Positions 10,967 to 23,460 are shown, counted from the first letter of the stretch. The stretch: DNA of 64,000 bases from Tetracentron sinense (GCA_015143295.1 CM026560.1:5520501-5584500), one strand, 5' to 3'. The notes: generated by a model from the sequence alone, not told the origin. Translations and numbers: made by a program.

Positions 10967-12183
10967 TGTAAGTCTAGTGTCGTTGTTCCTCTGGTTGATG
11001 AAGATTGGTGAAGATGAAGCTCTAAATACTCAAGAGAAGTACATTCCGGCTTCAAGCTTTGCTCACACTCTTAGCATGGTAAGTGACCTAGATACCTAGT
11101 GGTTACCATAGGTGAAATTGACTTAGACCACCTTAAGCATATACCCTAGGTGATTAGAAATTGACCCATGTAAACTTAATAGCCTTTTGATGGTCTTTAT
11201 AAGGTATTGGATGTTGAATCAGGGGTAGCAGTGCAAAATATTCTAAATTTGCACAGGTCGTTCGAACGCCCAGCTTGGCCGTCTGAACGCCCAAGAACGG
11301 CCAACTGACCGTTCAAACGGGCAATATAAACTCCGAAATAATAGCTTGTCTGGCCCCCCATTTTTAACCGATTTCATCCAATTCTAAGGCTGTTCGAACG
11401 CACCTCATGGCCATTCGAACAAACCTTGTATTTTTTGTTTCTAAAATCATCTGAACTCTATTTTAGCAAGTGCTATTGCCTTGGCTATTTATTGGATGAT
11501 TCCTTAGCTTGTTCTAAGGAATTAGAGAGAGAGTTTAGAGACTACTTTGAACATTTTAGGCTTCTTAAATCCCCACTTGGTGGATTCCCTTAGTTCTCCT
11601 CTCTCATGCTCTAGTTGATGCAAGATCGAATTATTCTATCTTGAGTTGCATCGGTTAATCTCCATTACTGTTAGAGATCTCATTAGAGTTGTATTTCTAT
11701 CCTTCATATAAGTTTGAACTCTGTATGAGGGTTGGTTGGCATTGCCAAAACCGTCGAGGACAGAGATTGATCGTTAGATCGTGGTTTGAAACTTTGAGAA
11801 AAGTTGGCCGGAGAGGAGCCGAAGTTGTTGCTGCAGAGATCGAATGAGGAGTTCATGGTTGTTCTACAAGATGGAGAATCTATACTGAGGAATAGTGTTT
11901 GGTGTCAATTTGGGTAAGATTTAGTCTTGTGTCTAATAAATTATACTCATAATGGATTTTGTGCTGGACTAGGTTCCGTGGTTTTTTTCGAAAGGTTTCC
12001 CACGTAAAAATCTTATGTGTGGTGGATTGCTTATCTTCTTTACTTTTCGCACTTGTTTGCTTTATTTTCCATAACTTTGATTGTTAATTGATGAATTAAA
12101 AATTGGTGGACATTGCTAAGAAGACCTATTCCCCCCCCCCCCCCCCCTCTAGGTCAAAGGAATCCTTAAACAGGAATATTTCA
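10967..12183 (+). repeat. Solo LTR related to Copia element 1
   Basis: Shares with the LTR at 2984-4030 the order: TGT(A)AG start, 'gatgaagattggtgaagatg' region, a 'ggtaagtgacctag' block, a palindrome array, a 'ggttccgtggtttttt...cccacgtaaaaatct' block and 'ccccctctaggtca...ggaatatttca' end. Sequence divergence is large, so it is not the 3' LTR partner of that element. A run of about 17 C at 12130-12147 falls where the relative has 'ttcaccccctctag'. No primer site or gag follows. Confidence 0.6.
11256..11425. repeat. TCGA-core palindrome array, GTTCGAAC type (Copia LTR)
   Basis: Five sites such as 'cgttcgaacgcc', 'ccgtctgaacgcc' and 'ctgttcgaacgcac' occupy the same LTR position as the GGTCGACC array at 3210-3364. 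The same palindrome type recurs in the Gypsy solo LTR at 45858-46023. Confidence 0.75.
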
Positions 12184-12961
12184 TTTTGGCTTTCCTTTAG
12201 CATGATTTTCATGATTTCCTAGGGCCTTAGAATGATGTCCGATATATGTCATAGGCTCCTATGGTCAATTTAAGTATTTGAGCATTCAACTAATCATATT
12301 TTGAGGACTTCTTACATAAGTCCTAGACACAAATAAAAATTAAACTCTTATGGCTTCTTGAGAGTTGGTCTTCAACTTGATCTTGGATCTTTAGATTTGA
12401 CTTTGACTGCAAGATCTTCTTTTCTTGTTTGTGATCCGACTTGGACTTTGGGTATGATCTTGAATCTTCATTTTTTACTTGGGCCCAATAGCTTGAGTTG
12501 ATCATTTTTTTGATGATTTGGATATGGTTCAAATGACTTGCTTGAATAGATCCACTTTGATTTGCCTTGAATGATTTTCATTATTTATGCCTTGAGAGAT
12601 GTGCTAGTGTTCTCATAATCTGAATTTTAAAAACACTTAGAAGAATCATTGTACCACTATTGTCATTCCGTTATTATGTTATTGACAAAATTATTGAGGG
12701 TACCCAAAGTTGTAACCTTGAGACTAACAATAACATGAAATTTACCAAATATGAGACCTCATCTCTCTAGCAGATGTTCTTTGACTAAACCTGCATGTGT
12801 CTTTCACTCAATACTAATTACACCATCACTGCATAGATGCACATTATGCTTGCATCCAAGATTACTACATCCCCAAAATCCAGCCTTTGTGTAAAGTAGA
12901 ATGATTCCAGTCTTTGTCGTTCAATTGGCATCCTTGGCACTCACCGACAAAGAGGGGCAAT
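12184..12961. other. Degenerate spacer, possibly Copia untranslated region
   Basis: No gene recognised. 'gtaccactattgtcattccg' and 'ttattgacaaaattattgag' near 12650-12700 resemble the untranslated tail found before 3' LTRs of SIRE-like Copia elements on the minus strand. This is a weak similarity from memory of the family. Confidence 0.25.
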
Positions 12962-13017
12962 TGGTAAGCACCCAATTTTTACACCTTCCCCCTCCCCTTA
13001 ACCATGTTTAAAAAATT

Positions 13018-14845
13018 TCAACCATGGTTAGCCTAGTCAAACCCTAGGTCAACCCATGGGTTAAGCCCAGGTCAACCGTAATTAAACCCTAGGTCTAGCC
13101 CTAGGTAAATCCTAGGAAAACCCTAGTTAAACCCTAGGTCTAACCCTAGATAACCCTAGGTCACCCTAGTCAAACCCTAGGTCAATCCTTGGTCTAACCA
13201 TAGGTCAACCTTAGTCAAACCCTAGGGCTAACCCTAGGTCAACCCTAGCTAGCCCTAATCGAACCCTAATGTTAAAGAGTCTAGCCATAGACCTAGGGCT
13301 AAGCCCAAGGCCCCTAGGGCTCGAATCCGTAGCCAGCCAAGCCCTAGAAGAGGGGCCCAACCCCAAAATTTGAATTTTTCCAGAATGTCAATAATCTAAT
13401 TATCGACATTCCCTTTTAGTAAAATCTGTACCGCATTCAAGGCCATTTAATATTGGCCCAGATCCATATTTTGAATAAACCAGGAATGGAGGTAGAAATT
13501 CTACCGCCATTAATCTTCTATAACTTGTGGGGAATAGCGGTATTGGAGTTACCATCATTCCCTGAGTTTACATTTTACGCAAATCCTGCACCCCCAATGC
13601 CTCAAGCACACCTCTGGCAACCCCATTCGCCTATGAAACTTCTACCAACCTTCGTCCTTAATCCCCAATGTGTCTCTAATCTCCTACCTATAAAATCCAA
13701 GCTCCCCTAAGGTTTCTTCTTCATGCCAAATCCTGTATAGAAAAACTCAAAAATTTTAGAAATTCCCAAAGTAAAAATCTGTAGGAATTCTCAGAGAGGG
13801 ATAATCCTGTCTAGTGCTTGAAGTTCAGATTCAGGAGTGAGTTGAACCTTGAGGGATAGCTTGGGGTAACCACCTGCGCAACACCAATCGTAGACCATTC
13901 CCCAGTGGAGCTCGAAGCTCAAGAGGGTAGGATCATCCCCCATCTCACCCCCTCTTCTTCTCCTTGTAAAACATCCCTGGTCCTCTTCTAGGGGCCTGTT
14001 GCAGCCTCCACATAAGTAGTGGGGGATCCCTTTGTCTTCTTCCATAGACAAATGGATTCCCCATGAAATCTCAATGTGTGTACACTCTCACACACTGAAC
14101 ACATACCTTTTGTGAGCACTCAGACCCTCCCCTAAGCTTCTGGAGAACCTCCAATCCATGAGTGACCTCCTGAAAGCATGGTGATGCAGTGTTATGAGGG
14201 AGAAATCTAAGAAAACCAGGAATGGCGGTAATCTCAGTACCGCCATTCCCAGCCTTCTCCTTTCCAACAGCTCTAGACCTCATTTGGGTGGGCCCTGGTC
14301 CACTCCAAGGCCTGGTTCATGTCCCTGAGACCTCCCCTCTACTTCCTTGATCATTCCATGCTCATCAAATCAGCTTAACTATGGTAAAAATCAAAAAACT
14401 GAAAACTGTCCAGAATGTCGATAAACAGTCTACCGACATTCGGGGCATCTCTATTCATTGATAAATAGCCACTGTGGGCCCAGTCTAGGCCAGGCCCAAG
14501 ACTTGTGACAAGTCCCCTGAACACTCTTCCATTCCAGAGCCTTAACTGAGGTTAAACTTAATCCCAATTAATCTTAACCATGGTTAAACCCCTTTTAACT
14601 TTGGAAAAATTTTAGGAAAACCCCTAACAATCCTAAAAAATCTAAAAATGCAGGAAATGATTAAAACCAAACTTTGAAACATCTTTAACCATGGTTAATC
14701 AGCTTAACCATGGTTAACCAATTCCCTAGCCATGGTTAAAACCATTTAACCTTGGGAAAAATGCAGAAAATCTTTAAAAATTTCAAAAATATGAAAAATA
14801 CAAAAAGTCCCAAAAGAATCTGATTTGGAATTTTTAACCATGGTT
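13018..14845. repeat. Dispersed TTAACCATGGTTAA palindromes inside the LTR
   Basis: Perfect or near-perfect copies at about 13020, 14575, 14690, 14710, 14733 and 14835, plus diverged ones at about 13003 and 14378. Each has an ACCATGGT core. Confidence 0.6.
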
Positions 14846-14929
14846 AGCAGTCCTAATTATGATTAACTCACCATTCTTACTCCATTTGGGCAATCTAATG
14901 CAAACCTAACCCTAGTCCAAACCCTCTAC

Positions 14930-15150
14930 CTCCGGGCTTAACCTTAGGTCTGCAGCCCAATCCATGGCCTCCGGGCCCGAACCATAAGCCTTCGGGCCCT
15001 ACCCTTGGCTTTCGGACCCAAACCTAGCCTCCAAGCTTAACCCTAGGCCTCCGGACCCATACCCTAGCCTTCGGGCCCAATCCTTTGGCCTCCGGGCCCA
15101 TATCTTAGCCTTCAAGCTCAATCTTTAGCATCCGGGTCCAAACCCTAAAA
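14930..15150. repeat. Minisatellite, about 24-bp units
   Basis: About nine imperfect units with the consensus 'cctccgggcccaaaccctag' (variation ccttcgggccc) lie in tandem inside the Ogre-like LTR. Confidence 0.7.
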
Positions 15151-15599
15151 CCATGCACTTGACCACCCCGGTCAATCAAACCTTAGTCTTCAGACTAAGC
15201 CCTAACCACCCTAGTGCACACACGCTCCCCTAGTCTCGACACGGGCTCCTATGCCAAAACTATGCTCAGTCTGATCTAATCCTATGTGAGTACGTAGGCA
15301 ACCTTACCCGGGTTCGACCCTAGTTAGGATTTTCTCCTTTCTTGAATTAATATACTCTAAACACTTAAGCATTTAATTAACTTTGAACTTAATTTGGCTT
15401 ATACCCAGGGAGTAGGTAACCATTATAAAATGGGGATCCCGGGTGCCAAACACCTTCCCCGAGACTTAATCAAACCGCTTACCTAAACTCTCATTGAGAC
15501 CATTAGACCTTATCCATATCCGGGACCTATCCCTCAGAATTAATAGGTGGTGACTCTTAACCTTAACCAAAACTATTATGGGGGCAGAAATCCATGCTC

Positions 15600-15934
15600 A
15601 CAAGAACTATATAGTCAAATCTTGGAACTCGATGTATGCCTTCCAAGAAATGTTTTTCTATAATTAAAAAGAGGCATACTTTCAGGCCAAACCAAATCAC
15701 ATCCCTTTGGAGTTGTAAGACAACTGCAGTGCCCCTCTTTCTAATTATTTCCCTCCAATCAATGGTTGGTTGTGCTCATGCATGTGTTGCTCTCCCAAAA
15801 ATTAAATAAAAAATAAGAATTGATAGTTCAATGGGAATTAATTGTGTGTGCACAGGGATGTTTAAATTGAAAATTATAAAGTGAAGATGCAAAAGATTAA
15901 GTAAATGGTTTATTTGAAGTGGAATTACAATAAT
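15600..15934. repeat. Duplicated ~335-bp segment, copy 1
   Basis: From 'aactatatagtcaaatcttgg' to 'gtggaattacaata' it matches 27984-28312 with about 90% identity by eye. Its right side is cut by the Gypsy LTR starting at 15935. No coding similarity and no clear terminal repeats. Confidence 0.75.
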
Positions 15935-16557
15935 TGTCGTGACCCAAAATACCCCTTAGAAGTTTAGGATACTTTTGGCTCGTAACCTATATCATATCAT
16001 ACTACAAATAGCGGAAACGGAAAATTTCTAAAATATAACCTGAATATACTCCAAGTCTAAACCAACAGCGTTTTACAAAAACATACTAAATGCAAAGTGG
16101 ACATTCCCCACTTCATAATACAAAATATCACTCTCTCACACCTCTCAACATATTGGGCCACCTATCCGGTGCTCTATCCTAGAGCGGATGATCCATCGCA
16201 GGCTGAGGCTCATAGTACTCTTCCTCGACCCAAGGCTCAGGAAGATGTATCTCCGCAGTACCTGTCGAAGTCAACAATTCGATTGAGTATGAAATACTCA
16301 ACGTATACAATCACTAGATCATATGATATAATTTCACATGCTTCACATAGGCAGTTTATAGGATACACATGCACTAAAACACATAAGGAAACCTTTTTTT
16401 CAAATACACGTGCGATACGATACAAAAACATCACTTATCTTTCGAAATCATTCTTCTTTTCTTTTCTTTTCTTTTCTTTTATCTCTTTTACTTTACACAT
16501 AGAACTTTCACTTGCTTTACACATGGATTTTATGGGAGTGTACACATGACTTGACTA

Positions 16558-16825
16558 ATGCTCTACCTACAGTGGTAGAAGTCCATTAGCATTCACATAC
16601 ACATGGAGAATGCCTAATGCTCTACCTAGAGTGATAGAAGTCCATTAGCATCTTCATCCACCTCCTCATGGATATCTTTGCACATATTTTACCCGGAACA
16701 AATTCTCAATGCTCTACCTAGAGTGGTAGAAGTCCATTTGCATTCTTCCCATACACATAGCTTCACTTGAGATCATATGCCCAATGCTCTACCTAGGTTG
16801 GTGGAAGTCCATTTGCATACTCCCA
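16558..16825. repeat. Hairpin-forming tandem repeat in LTR-A
   Basis: Four copies of a 38-bp core, 'aatgctctacctagagtggt' followed by 'agaagtccattagcatt', separated by variable spacers. The ends 'aatgct' and 'agcatt' are inverted, as are the inner 'ctacct/aggt'-like parts, so each unit can fold. Confidence 0.75.
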
Positions 16826-17474
16826 ATACACTTATCTTGCTTAACATCATTTTACTTTGCTCTTTTCCGATACACAAGAAATCCGATCATGCAACACACG
16901 TGTGTATAAGCAATTGTGAGTCAAGATGGTACACAATTGGAAACACATAAACACATGGCACATGCTTTCTATTTCATTTAAACTTCACATAAACACATAC
17001 ACATGGGTAACACACTTGAATTCATCATCACATGGCTTTTCATCATTTATTCTAAGTATAAAATACATCACAAGTCACTAGTAGGAGTTCCTACTAGATC
17101 ATAGCAAAGCACGAAGACTTCCATCATAGTTTTCACAAAACGGGATTTTGAAATAAAAGCTAGTAGAGTGTATCTACCTTTCCTAAATCGCTTCCCTATG
17201 ATTTGAGAGCTTGAGAATTTACTTCGTGGATAAAATCCAAGCTTTAGCACACTAAGACAGTAAAGAAGAACTTCAGAAGCAAGGATTGAGCTTCTCTTTG
17301 ATCTTGGAAAACACGTGAACAAAACCCTAGCTTTTTCCTCTTCTTCTCTTCTTAAATCTAATCTCACGGTTTGGTAAATCCTAAGCCACAAATTCTTCTT
17401 TTATTTATAGGCCAAGGCTTGTCAAAACCCTTAAAAGCCCTTAGAAAATATCTCTCATAGGTCTGTTTGCGCGT

Positions 17475-17580
17475 TTATAAAATTCGTCGACAAATTTGGG
17501 TTCTGGACTTTCTGTCCAACACTTCTAGAAGAATTCGTCAACGAGTTCTTATCCCCCGACTGAATTTGTCAACGAGATGA
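17475..17580. repeat. GTCGAC-type motif array (Gypsy LTR-A)
   Basis: 'attcgtcgacaaatttgggt', 'attcgtcaacgagttc' and 'atttgtcaacgagatg'. The order and wording echo the array in the Copia LTR at 10700-10850. Confidence 0.65.
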
Positions 17581-17817
17581 TGCTCTGTTTTTCCTATTTT
17601 TCCACTTTAGATGTTTTTCCCTTTGTTCCTTAATACTTTTAAACATGCCAAAGGGTCCTTATAACCTTGAACCACATAAAAAAAACAAGGATGGTGAGAC
17701 AAAACCCACATTATCATCAAAACCAAAGGCTTTAGGCCTTTTTTTAAAAATTGTGCCAATGGCACTATTCATAGCACTATTCCCCAGAATAGTGAAATAC
17801 AGTTCCGGGGTTCTACA

Positions 17818-17836
17818 TCCTTCCCCCCCCCCCCCC
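17818..17836 (-). other. Polypurine tract of the minus-strand Gypsy element
   Basis: On the minus strand a run of about 14 G then 'aagga' directly abuts the LTR start TGTAGAACC. This is where plus-strand DNA synthesis would be primed. Confidence 0.65.
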
Positions 17837-17889
17837 TTACAGAAATTTCATTCTCAAAATTAGGACAATACTAAAAGATATGAAAGAAC

Positions 17890-18071
17890 AAAATAAATGA
17901 AAACCAACAAAGGAAAACTATACAAACAAATGAGGGTACTTTTCCCTCACTTCGGCCTCAAGCTCCCATGCAGCCTCTTCTGCAGAATGGTGTTGTCATC
18001 TCAAGAGGAGTAAAGGAATAGTCTTGGTGCACAAGACTTGATCTCTCTTGTCCAAGAACTGAGCCGGTTAC
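17890..18071 (-). pseudogene. Gypsy polyprotein C-terminus (chromodomain-like tail)
   Basis: The minus strand reads AQFLDKRDQVLCTKTIPLLL, then in a second frame SAEEAAWELEAEVREKYPHL. This is the 'W....EEA.WE.E..M...YP.LF' tail that ends the integrase/chromodomain of Tekay/Del-type Gypsy polyproteins. It directly continues the protein interrupted at 20281 by the solo LTR-B. A stop and a frameshift are present. Confidence 0.7.
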
Positions 18072-18076
18072 TCCAC
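18072..18076. other. Target-site duplication of solo LTR-B (left)
   Basis: TCCAC here and at 20277-20281 flank the LTR exactly. Confidence 0.85.
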
Positions 18077-18831
18077 TGTCGCGCCCCAAAATCCCCCTAG
18101 GAGTTAGGTGAGACTTTAGACGTGACTAACATGAATCTTGACAAACCATCCTGCAAAATGTACCAGGCATATATGTAGCGGAAATCTAACTCAAGTGCGG
18201 AAGCGTAAACTAACTTTTTCTTTTCTATACATGATCACTATTCTAAGTTATATACAACCATAGACAGTGTAGGAGTGGATATGCCCACTTATCAAAAATA
18301 CAAAATACGAAAGACTCTATCTCTCCCTGTCTCTCTCTCAGTAGTCATCCTAATAAGGCCAGATTTCTAAGTCTCTAGCCTCCACTCTATGCTCCACTGT
18401 AAGCTCAGCATGATGCTCCTCCTCACCATAGTCCTCCTCGACCCATGGACTAAGAGCACAAATGTCAAATGGTGTACCTGCCAACATCAATATGTACGGC
18501 TGAGCATGGAATACTCAGCGAGTATAAACTACTAGCTAACAATAGTAATAACATAAACAAATTCATGATTTCAATTTAAATGACATAAATGTACATGACA
18601 TGCATGAGACTAAATGCGAAAACCCTTATAAAACTCCGTGTATATAATTCATACTTATTTGTGAAATGGTTCGTGTTTCAAAAGATGTTTGTCATTCTTA
18701 AAAATCATTCTTGTCTTGTTCTTGTCTCGTGAGAATCATGCTTGTCTTGTCTTGTCATATTTGAATCACATGGTCTTGTCTTGCTTGCCTTGTCATACTT
18801 GACTTGTCTTGTTTACTTGAAGCCAAATGTT

Positions 18832-19090
18832 AGTGCCTTGGGTGGCTAATACCCAAACTATGAAATGGATGGATATACTAATCTCACTAACATCCTTGAC
18901 CGGCCCAATGTCAGGCATTATCATGTTTTTCCTTGAAGCCAGATATGACATATCCTTGGTTATGCTCTATCCTTGACCGGTCCAATGTCCGGCATTATCA
19001 TGTTGTTTGTCTTGTTTTCTTGAAGACGGATATGACATATCCTTGGATATGCCCTATCCTTAACTGGCCCAATGTCCAGCTTTATCATGC
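18832..19090. repeat. Tandem repeat in LTR-B
   Basis: Two to three copies of a unit of about 95 bp containing 'ccttgaccggcccaatgtc', 'ggcattatcatg' and 'gatatgacatatccttgg'; 'ggatat/atatcc' parts are inverted and can fold. Confidence 0.65.
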
Positions 19091-19867
19091 GTTGCGTGGA
19101 ATCACGTGTCTAGTCTTGGCTTGTTTTCATATGCTTATACTTAGAAATTCGGTTTTACATGCATGCATGCTTTTGCATAGTGCATTGTGAATATCATAAT
19201 GGCATTGAAGTACTTAAAAGAGTAATATATAGCATTCAAACATTTATATAGACATGGGAGATCTTAAAGGAAGCATATATAGGCATGATAGAAATGGAAC
19301 ATTTGTGGAAGAACCCTAAAAGCATCATAGTACTCTTGGAAAAGCTTTAAACATGGAAATCTTGACACTAGGCATCATACATTTGGCATACATTGCATAG
19401 ATCATGGTTACTTAGTCTATTACACTCTTATCATACTTTATAGTTCATATAATTTAGGGAAGTCATTGTAGATTTAGAAATTGAACACATGTATACATCT
19501 CTACCCTTTCAAACTTGAAAACCTAAGTTATGGATCTAGGTTATCATTAAGCTAGGTAGTAGAAAGTACTAACCTTGAAGATTGGAGAAGATCTTGAGGA
19601 TACTTGAGAAATGAGACCCAAGCTTTAAAGAAGAAGGATCTTTGCTTGAAAGAAGAGATCCAAGCTCCAATTGATCATCCAACAAACCCTTGCTCCAAAA
19701 CCCTAGTTCTTCCCTTCTTCCTTCTCCGAAATCTCTAAAATGCAAGCTTGAGGGTTTATGAAACCCTCAACCCATGAAAATTGGGTTTATATAGGAAAAG
19801 AGGAGGTCAAAAGACCATCCTACCCTTAAATATTGGTGCAACAGACCAAATGGGCAAAATTTCGCGG

Positions 19868-20026
19868 GATCGGTCGACCAGTAATGAGAAGCGATCGACC
19901 TGTCCAAATACCCCTCCCTGAAGTAAAACCCCATAAAAAATGTATGATCATCGATCAACCAGTAATGGGTATCGGTCGACCGGTTGCCTATCGGTCGACT
20001 GGTAGCAAAATCGGTCGACCAGTTTT
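19868..20026. repeat. TCGA-core palindrome array, GGTCGACC type (Gypsy LTR-B)
   Basis: Six sites: 'cggtcgacca', 'gcgatcgacct', 'catcgatcaac', 'cggtcgaccgg', 'cggtcgactgg', 'cggtcgacca'. The array lies 75 bp upstream (minus strand) of the LTR TATA box. Confidence 0.8.
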
Positions 20027-20276
20027 GCCCTATTTATTGCTACTTTTGCTGTTTTTTCTCATTTTTAACACTTAGAACATTTCTACTCTTAATTTCGAAT
20101 ACCTAAACCCAAACACGAAACCTAGAATATCTTTTCATTACACACACAACACGAAACTTGAGTGAAACCCCATTGCTCATTAAAACCAACCATACCACAC
20201 ATTAGGCTTCAAGCCTTCACCGGCACTATTCACACACTATTCACCGGCTATACAAATGAGATTAAGGGGTTCTACA

Positions 20277-23247
20277 TCCACTAAAGTGAGATCCTCTTGA
20301 ATCTCCACAGGATCTAGATCAATGACATGCGAGGGGTCCGGTACATATTTCTAGAGCATGGAAATATGGAACACATTGTGCACCATAGCCATGTGAGTAG
20401 GTAGGGCGACCCAGTAAGTAACCTCACCGACCCTAGTGATGATCTTAAAAGGTCCCACATATCTTGGGCTAAGCTTCCCCCTCTTGCCAAACCTCATGAT
20501 TCCCTGACTCGGAGAAATCTTCACAAAGACTCGATCCCTAACATGAAATTCCAAGTCTTTACGACGAGTGTCGCATAGCTCTTCTACCAGTCCTGGGTAG
20601 TCTTTAACCTTTCCCGGATGATCTTAACCCCATCAGTGGTCTACTCAATCAACTCAGGATCCAGTACTTTCCACTCACTAACTTCATCCCAGTATAGAGG
20701 AGCTCAATAACTTCTCCTATATAAGGCCTCGAGAGGTGTCATACAGATGCTCGCTTGATAGCTGTTGTGGTAGGCTAACTCAACCAATGGGAAGTTATCC
20801 TCTCAACTGCCCTGGAAGTCTAACATGCATGCTCAAAGCATGTACTCTATAATCTGGTTCACCCTCTCGGTCTGCCCATCAACCTAAGGATGAAAGGCGG
20901 TGCTAAAGTTTAACCGAGAACCCATAGCACTCTAAAAGCTCTTCCAGAACCTGGAATTATCGGGTCTCGATTAAATACAATAGTAACTGGCACCCCGTGC
21001 AAACGAACCGCTTCCTTGACATATAAGGCTACAAGCTGGCGAACTGGACATAGTCCGATAAGGTAGGAAATACACAAACTTCGTCAATCGATCAACTACA
21101 ACCCAGATAGAATCAGAGCCCTTTGTCGTCCGTGGTAAACCAACTACAAAGTCCATAGAGATGTTCTCCCATTTCCATTCCAGAATAGAGAGTGGTTGTA
21201 AAAGACCTGCAGGCCTCTGATGCTCGGCCTTAACCTACTGGCACACCAAGCAAAGAGTCACATACTCTGCCACTTCCCTCTTCGTGTTCTGCCATCAGAA
21301 GTGCCTCTTTAGGTTCTAGTACATCTTCATACCCTCAGGATTCACCGTGTACTTTGATAGGTGGGCCTCATCCAAGATCTCAAGTCTCAACTCTAAATCG
21401 GCGGGAACACACAACCTGCCTGTAAATGTGATGGCACCATCACCATTCAAGGCAAAATCCTAACTGCCATTACTCACTGACTTTTCTCGGTAAGCAATCA
21501 ACTCAGCATCCGACCCTTGAAACTCTCGGATCCGATCCAGGATATGAGGCTCGACAACAATATAGCCATCAATGGCCCATAGGTGCGAGCACTAAAGTTG
21601 GCATCGAGGTTGGACATGTCCTCCAACAACTTCCACTCTCGAACCCTCATGTGGCCCAAGTGTCGAGGAGGCTTTCTACTAAGAGCATCTACCACAACGT
21701 TCGCCTTACCAGGGTGGTACTGGATAGAACGCTCATAGTCCTTCATGAACTCCACCCATTGATGTTGCCTCAAATTTAGTTACTTTTAGGAAAACAAATA
21801 CTTCAAGCTCTTGTGATCCATGAACACATCGAACTACTCCACATAAAGGTAGTGCCGCCAAATCTTCAACGCAAAGACAACCGCTACAAGATCCATATCG
21901 TGTGTAAGATAGTTCTTCTCATACTCTTTCAACTGTCGGGAAGCATAGACAATAACCTTCCTATGCTACTTCAGATCCTAGCCCGACATGCAAGACATCA
22001 CTATACACGACAAAACAACCTCTCCCAGATGAAACTGTGAGAACAGGGGTCGTAGTAAGCCTCTTCTCTAACTTAGAGTTCTTACGTGTGAGAAGCATAA
22101 ACAGAGCTGTTATGCTAAAGAACCCTTCCACGAACCGTCGGTAGTAACCTGCCAAGCTGAGAAAATTACAGATCTCGGTAACACTCTTGGGTCTCTCCCA
22201 GTTCATCACTGCCTCTATCTTTGCAGAATTAATTGAGATACCCTCAGTAGATACCACGTGACCAAGGAATGCCACTTCTCCAACCAAAACTCGCACTTGC
22301 TCAACTTAGCATGCAAGCTATGCTCTCGAAGAGTCTACAATGTAAGGTGGAGGACTCTCACATGATCATCTCGTGTCCTGGAATACGCAAGGATATCATC
22401 AACAAACATGATCACACACCAATCGAGAGATGATCTGAACACCCGGTTCATCAGATCCATGAAAGTTGTTGGCACGTTCGTTAGACCGAAAGGCATGACT
22501 AGGAACTTGTAGTGCCTATACTGAGTCTTGAAGGCAGTCTTGGGAACATCTTTAGTCTTGATTTTCAACTGATGGTATCCAGATCGAAGATCAATCTTTG
22601 AGAAGAACTTCGCTCCCTTCAGCTAATCAAACAGATCGTTTATCCGTGGCATTGGATAACGATTCTTGATCGTGACCTTGTTTAGCTACCTTTAGTCGAT
22701 GCACATCCTCATCGACCCATCCTTCTTCTTCACAAAGAGAACAGGCGATCCCCAAGGTGAAACACACAGCCGGATGAAGCCAAGGACATGTAGCTCCTCT
22801 AACTGCTCTTTTAACTCCTTAAGCTCAATAGGGTCATCCTGTATGGAGCCCTAGAAATTGGAGCAGTGGTTTGAGTCAACTCAATGATGAACTCCATCAC
22901 CCGATCAGGAGGCAATCTTGGTAATTCCTCAGGAAACACGTCCAAGTACTCACTCACAACCAAGATGGCTGAGGAGTCTCGTGCCTCCAAGCTCGAGAGA
23001 CTAAGAGCAGTCAACCATGCGATGTCGTGGCCCTCTGAAATGAAACGGCTTCGCCCCAATAGGCTGAAAGTTCACCATCTTCTCGAAGCATGCCACATGA
23101 CCATGGTGAGTCAAGAGCCAATCCATCCCCAATATGACGTCTAAATATTGGAAATCCAAGACAATCAGATCAGCTAACAAATCATGATGCCCAATTTGCA
23201 CTACGCAACCCCAGTACACTCTGTCTGTATCCACCGACTTCCCAAGC
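20277..23247 (-). pseudogene. Gypsy pol: protease end, reverse transcriptase, RNase H, integrase (broken)
   Basis: Minus strand, running right to left. Protease tail VVQIGHHDLLADLIVLDFQ and VILGMDWL (23200-23090). Linker SAILVVSEYLDVFPEELPRL (about 22990-22905). RT blocks [17 protein letters not shown] (about 22500) and FVDDILAYS (about 22400). RT/RNase H link VSTEGISINSAKIEAV and NFLSLAGYYRRFVEGF (22250-22130). RNase H end [16 protein letters not shown] (about 21700). Integrase core [20 protein letters not shown] and [13 protein letters not shown] (21156-21060). Tail VRDRVFVKISPSQGIMRFG and KLSPRYVGPFKI (20550-20440). The order PR-RT-RH-INT identifies Ty3/Gypsy, and the tail fits the Tekay/Del group. 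Many stops and frameshifts make it non-functional. It is interrupted at 20281 by LTR-B and at 23247 by LTR-C. Confidence 0.85.
23243..23247. other. Target-site duplication of solo LTR-C (left)
   Basis: CAAGC here and at 25644-25648 flank the LTR exactly. Confidence 0.85.
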
Positions 23248-23460
23248 TGTAGCACCCCGGACTTTTCTGTACTTAATGAATACCGTTTTCGTAGCTAATT
23301 GGCATTTCTCGTAGTCTAATTAATAAATAAGGGAGAAATTGGAAATTCTGAAATGTCAGAAATGTTCATTTTCGAAAGACGAACCCAACGCAAGTTGAAT
23401 CGTCAAAATCGGACGAACGAGTCAAAAGATATGGTCAAAACAATCCAGAACTACAGAGCA

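Larger units (their letters stand above)
12962..15570 (+). repeat. Ogre/Tat-like Gypsy LTR (probably solo)
   Basis: Starts 'tggtaagcacccaattttt', a start seen in large plant Ogre-type LTRs, and ends after 'aataggtggtgactctta' near 15570, matching the ends of the duplicated segment at 1-980. About 2.6 kb. No gag or pol follows, so I read it as solo or truncated. It carries a telomere-like 'aaccctaggtc' rich stretch (13030-13270), repeated TTAACCATGGTTAA palindromes and a GC-rich minisatellite (listed separately). Open frames inside it are not genes. Confidence 0.6.
15935..17817 (-). repeat. 3' LTR of the minus-strand Gypsy element (LTR-A)
   Basis: On the minus strand it starts TGTAGAACCCC and ends ...GGGTCACGACA. 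It is preceded on the minus strand by a poly-G polypurine tract, which identifies it as the 3' LTR of the pol fragments to the right. TATA 'ctataaataa' lies at about 17401-17411, with the motif array at 17475-17580 upstream of it. A fourfold hairpin-forming repeat occupies 16558-16825. Confidence 0.75.
18077..20276 (-). mobile_element. Solo Gypsy LTR-B nested in a Gypsy polyprotein
   Basis: On the minus strand TGTAGAACCCC ... GGGGCGCGACA, 2,200 bp, bounded by 5-bp duplications TCCAC. There is no internal region, so it arose by LTR-LTR recombination. Inside are a TATA box 'tatataaac' (minus, about 19783-19794), a palindrome array (19868-20026) and a repeated 'ccttgaccggcccaatgtc...atgacatatccttgg' unit (18890-19090). 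It splits the polyprotein between IDLDPVEIQEDLTLV and AQFLDKRDQ, so its target was the pol gene of the element whose 3' LTR is LTR-A. Confidence 0.85.

Noticed and set aside
12130..12147. Run of 17 C as a functional polypurine tract
   Set aside because: The related LTR has 'ttcaccccctctagg' at this place. It is an expanded C-run near an LTR end and also prone to sequence error.
16097..16549. 150-codon plus-strand open frame
   Set aside because: Antisense reading through LTR-A; composition is that of LTR repeats, with no protein family.
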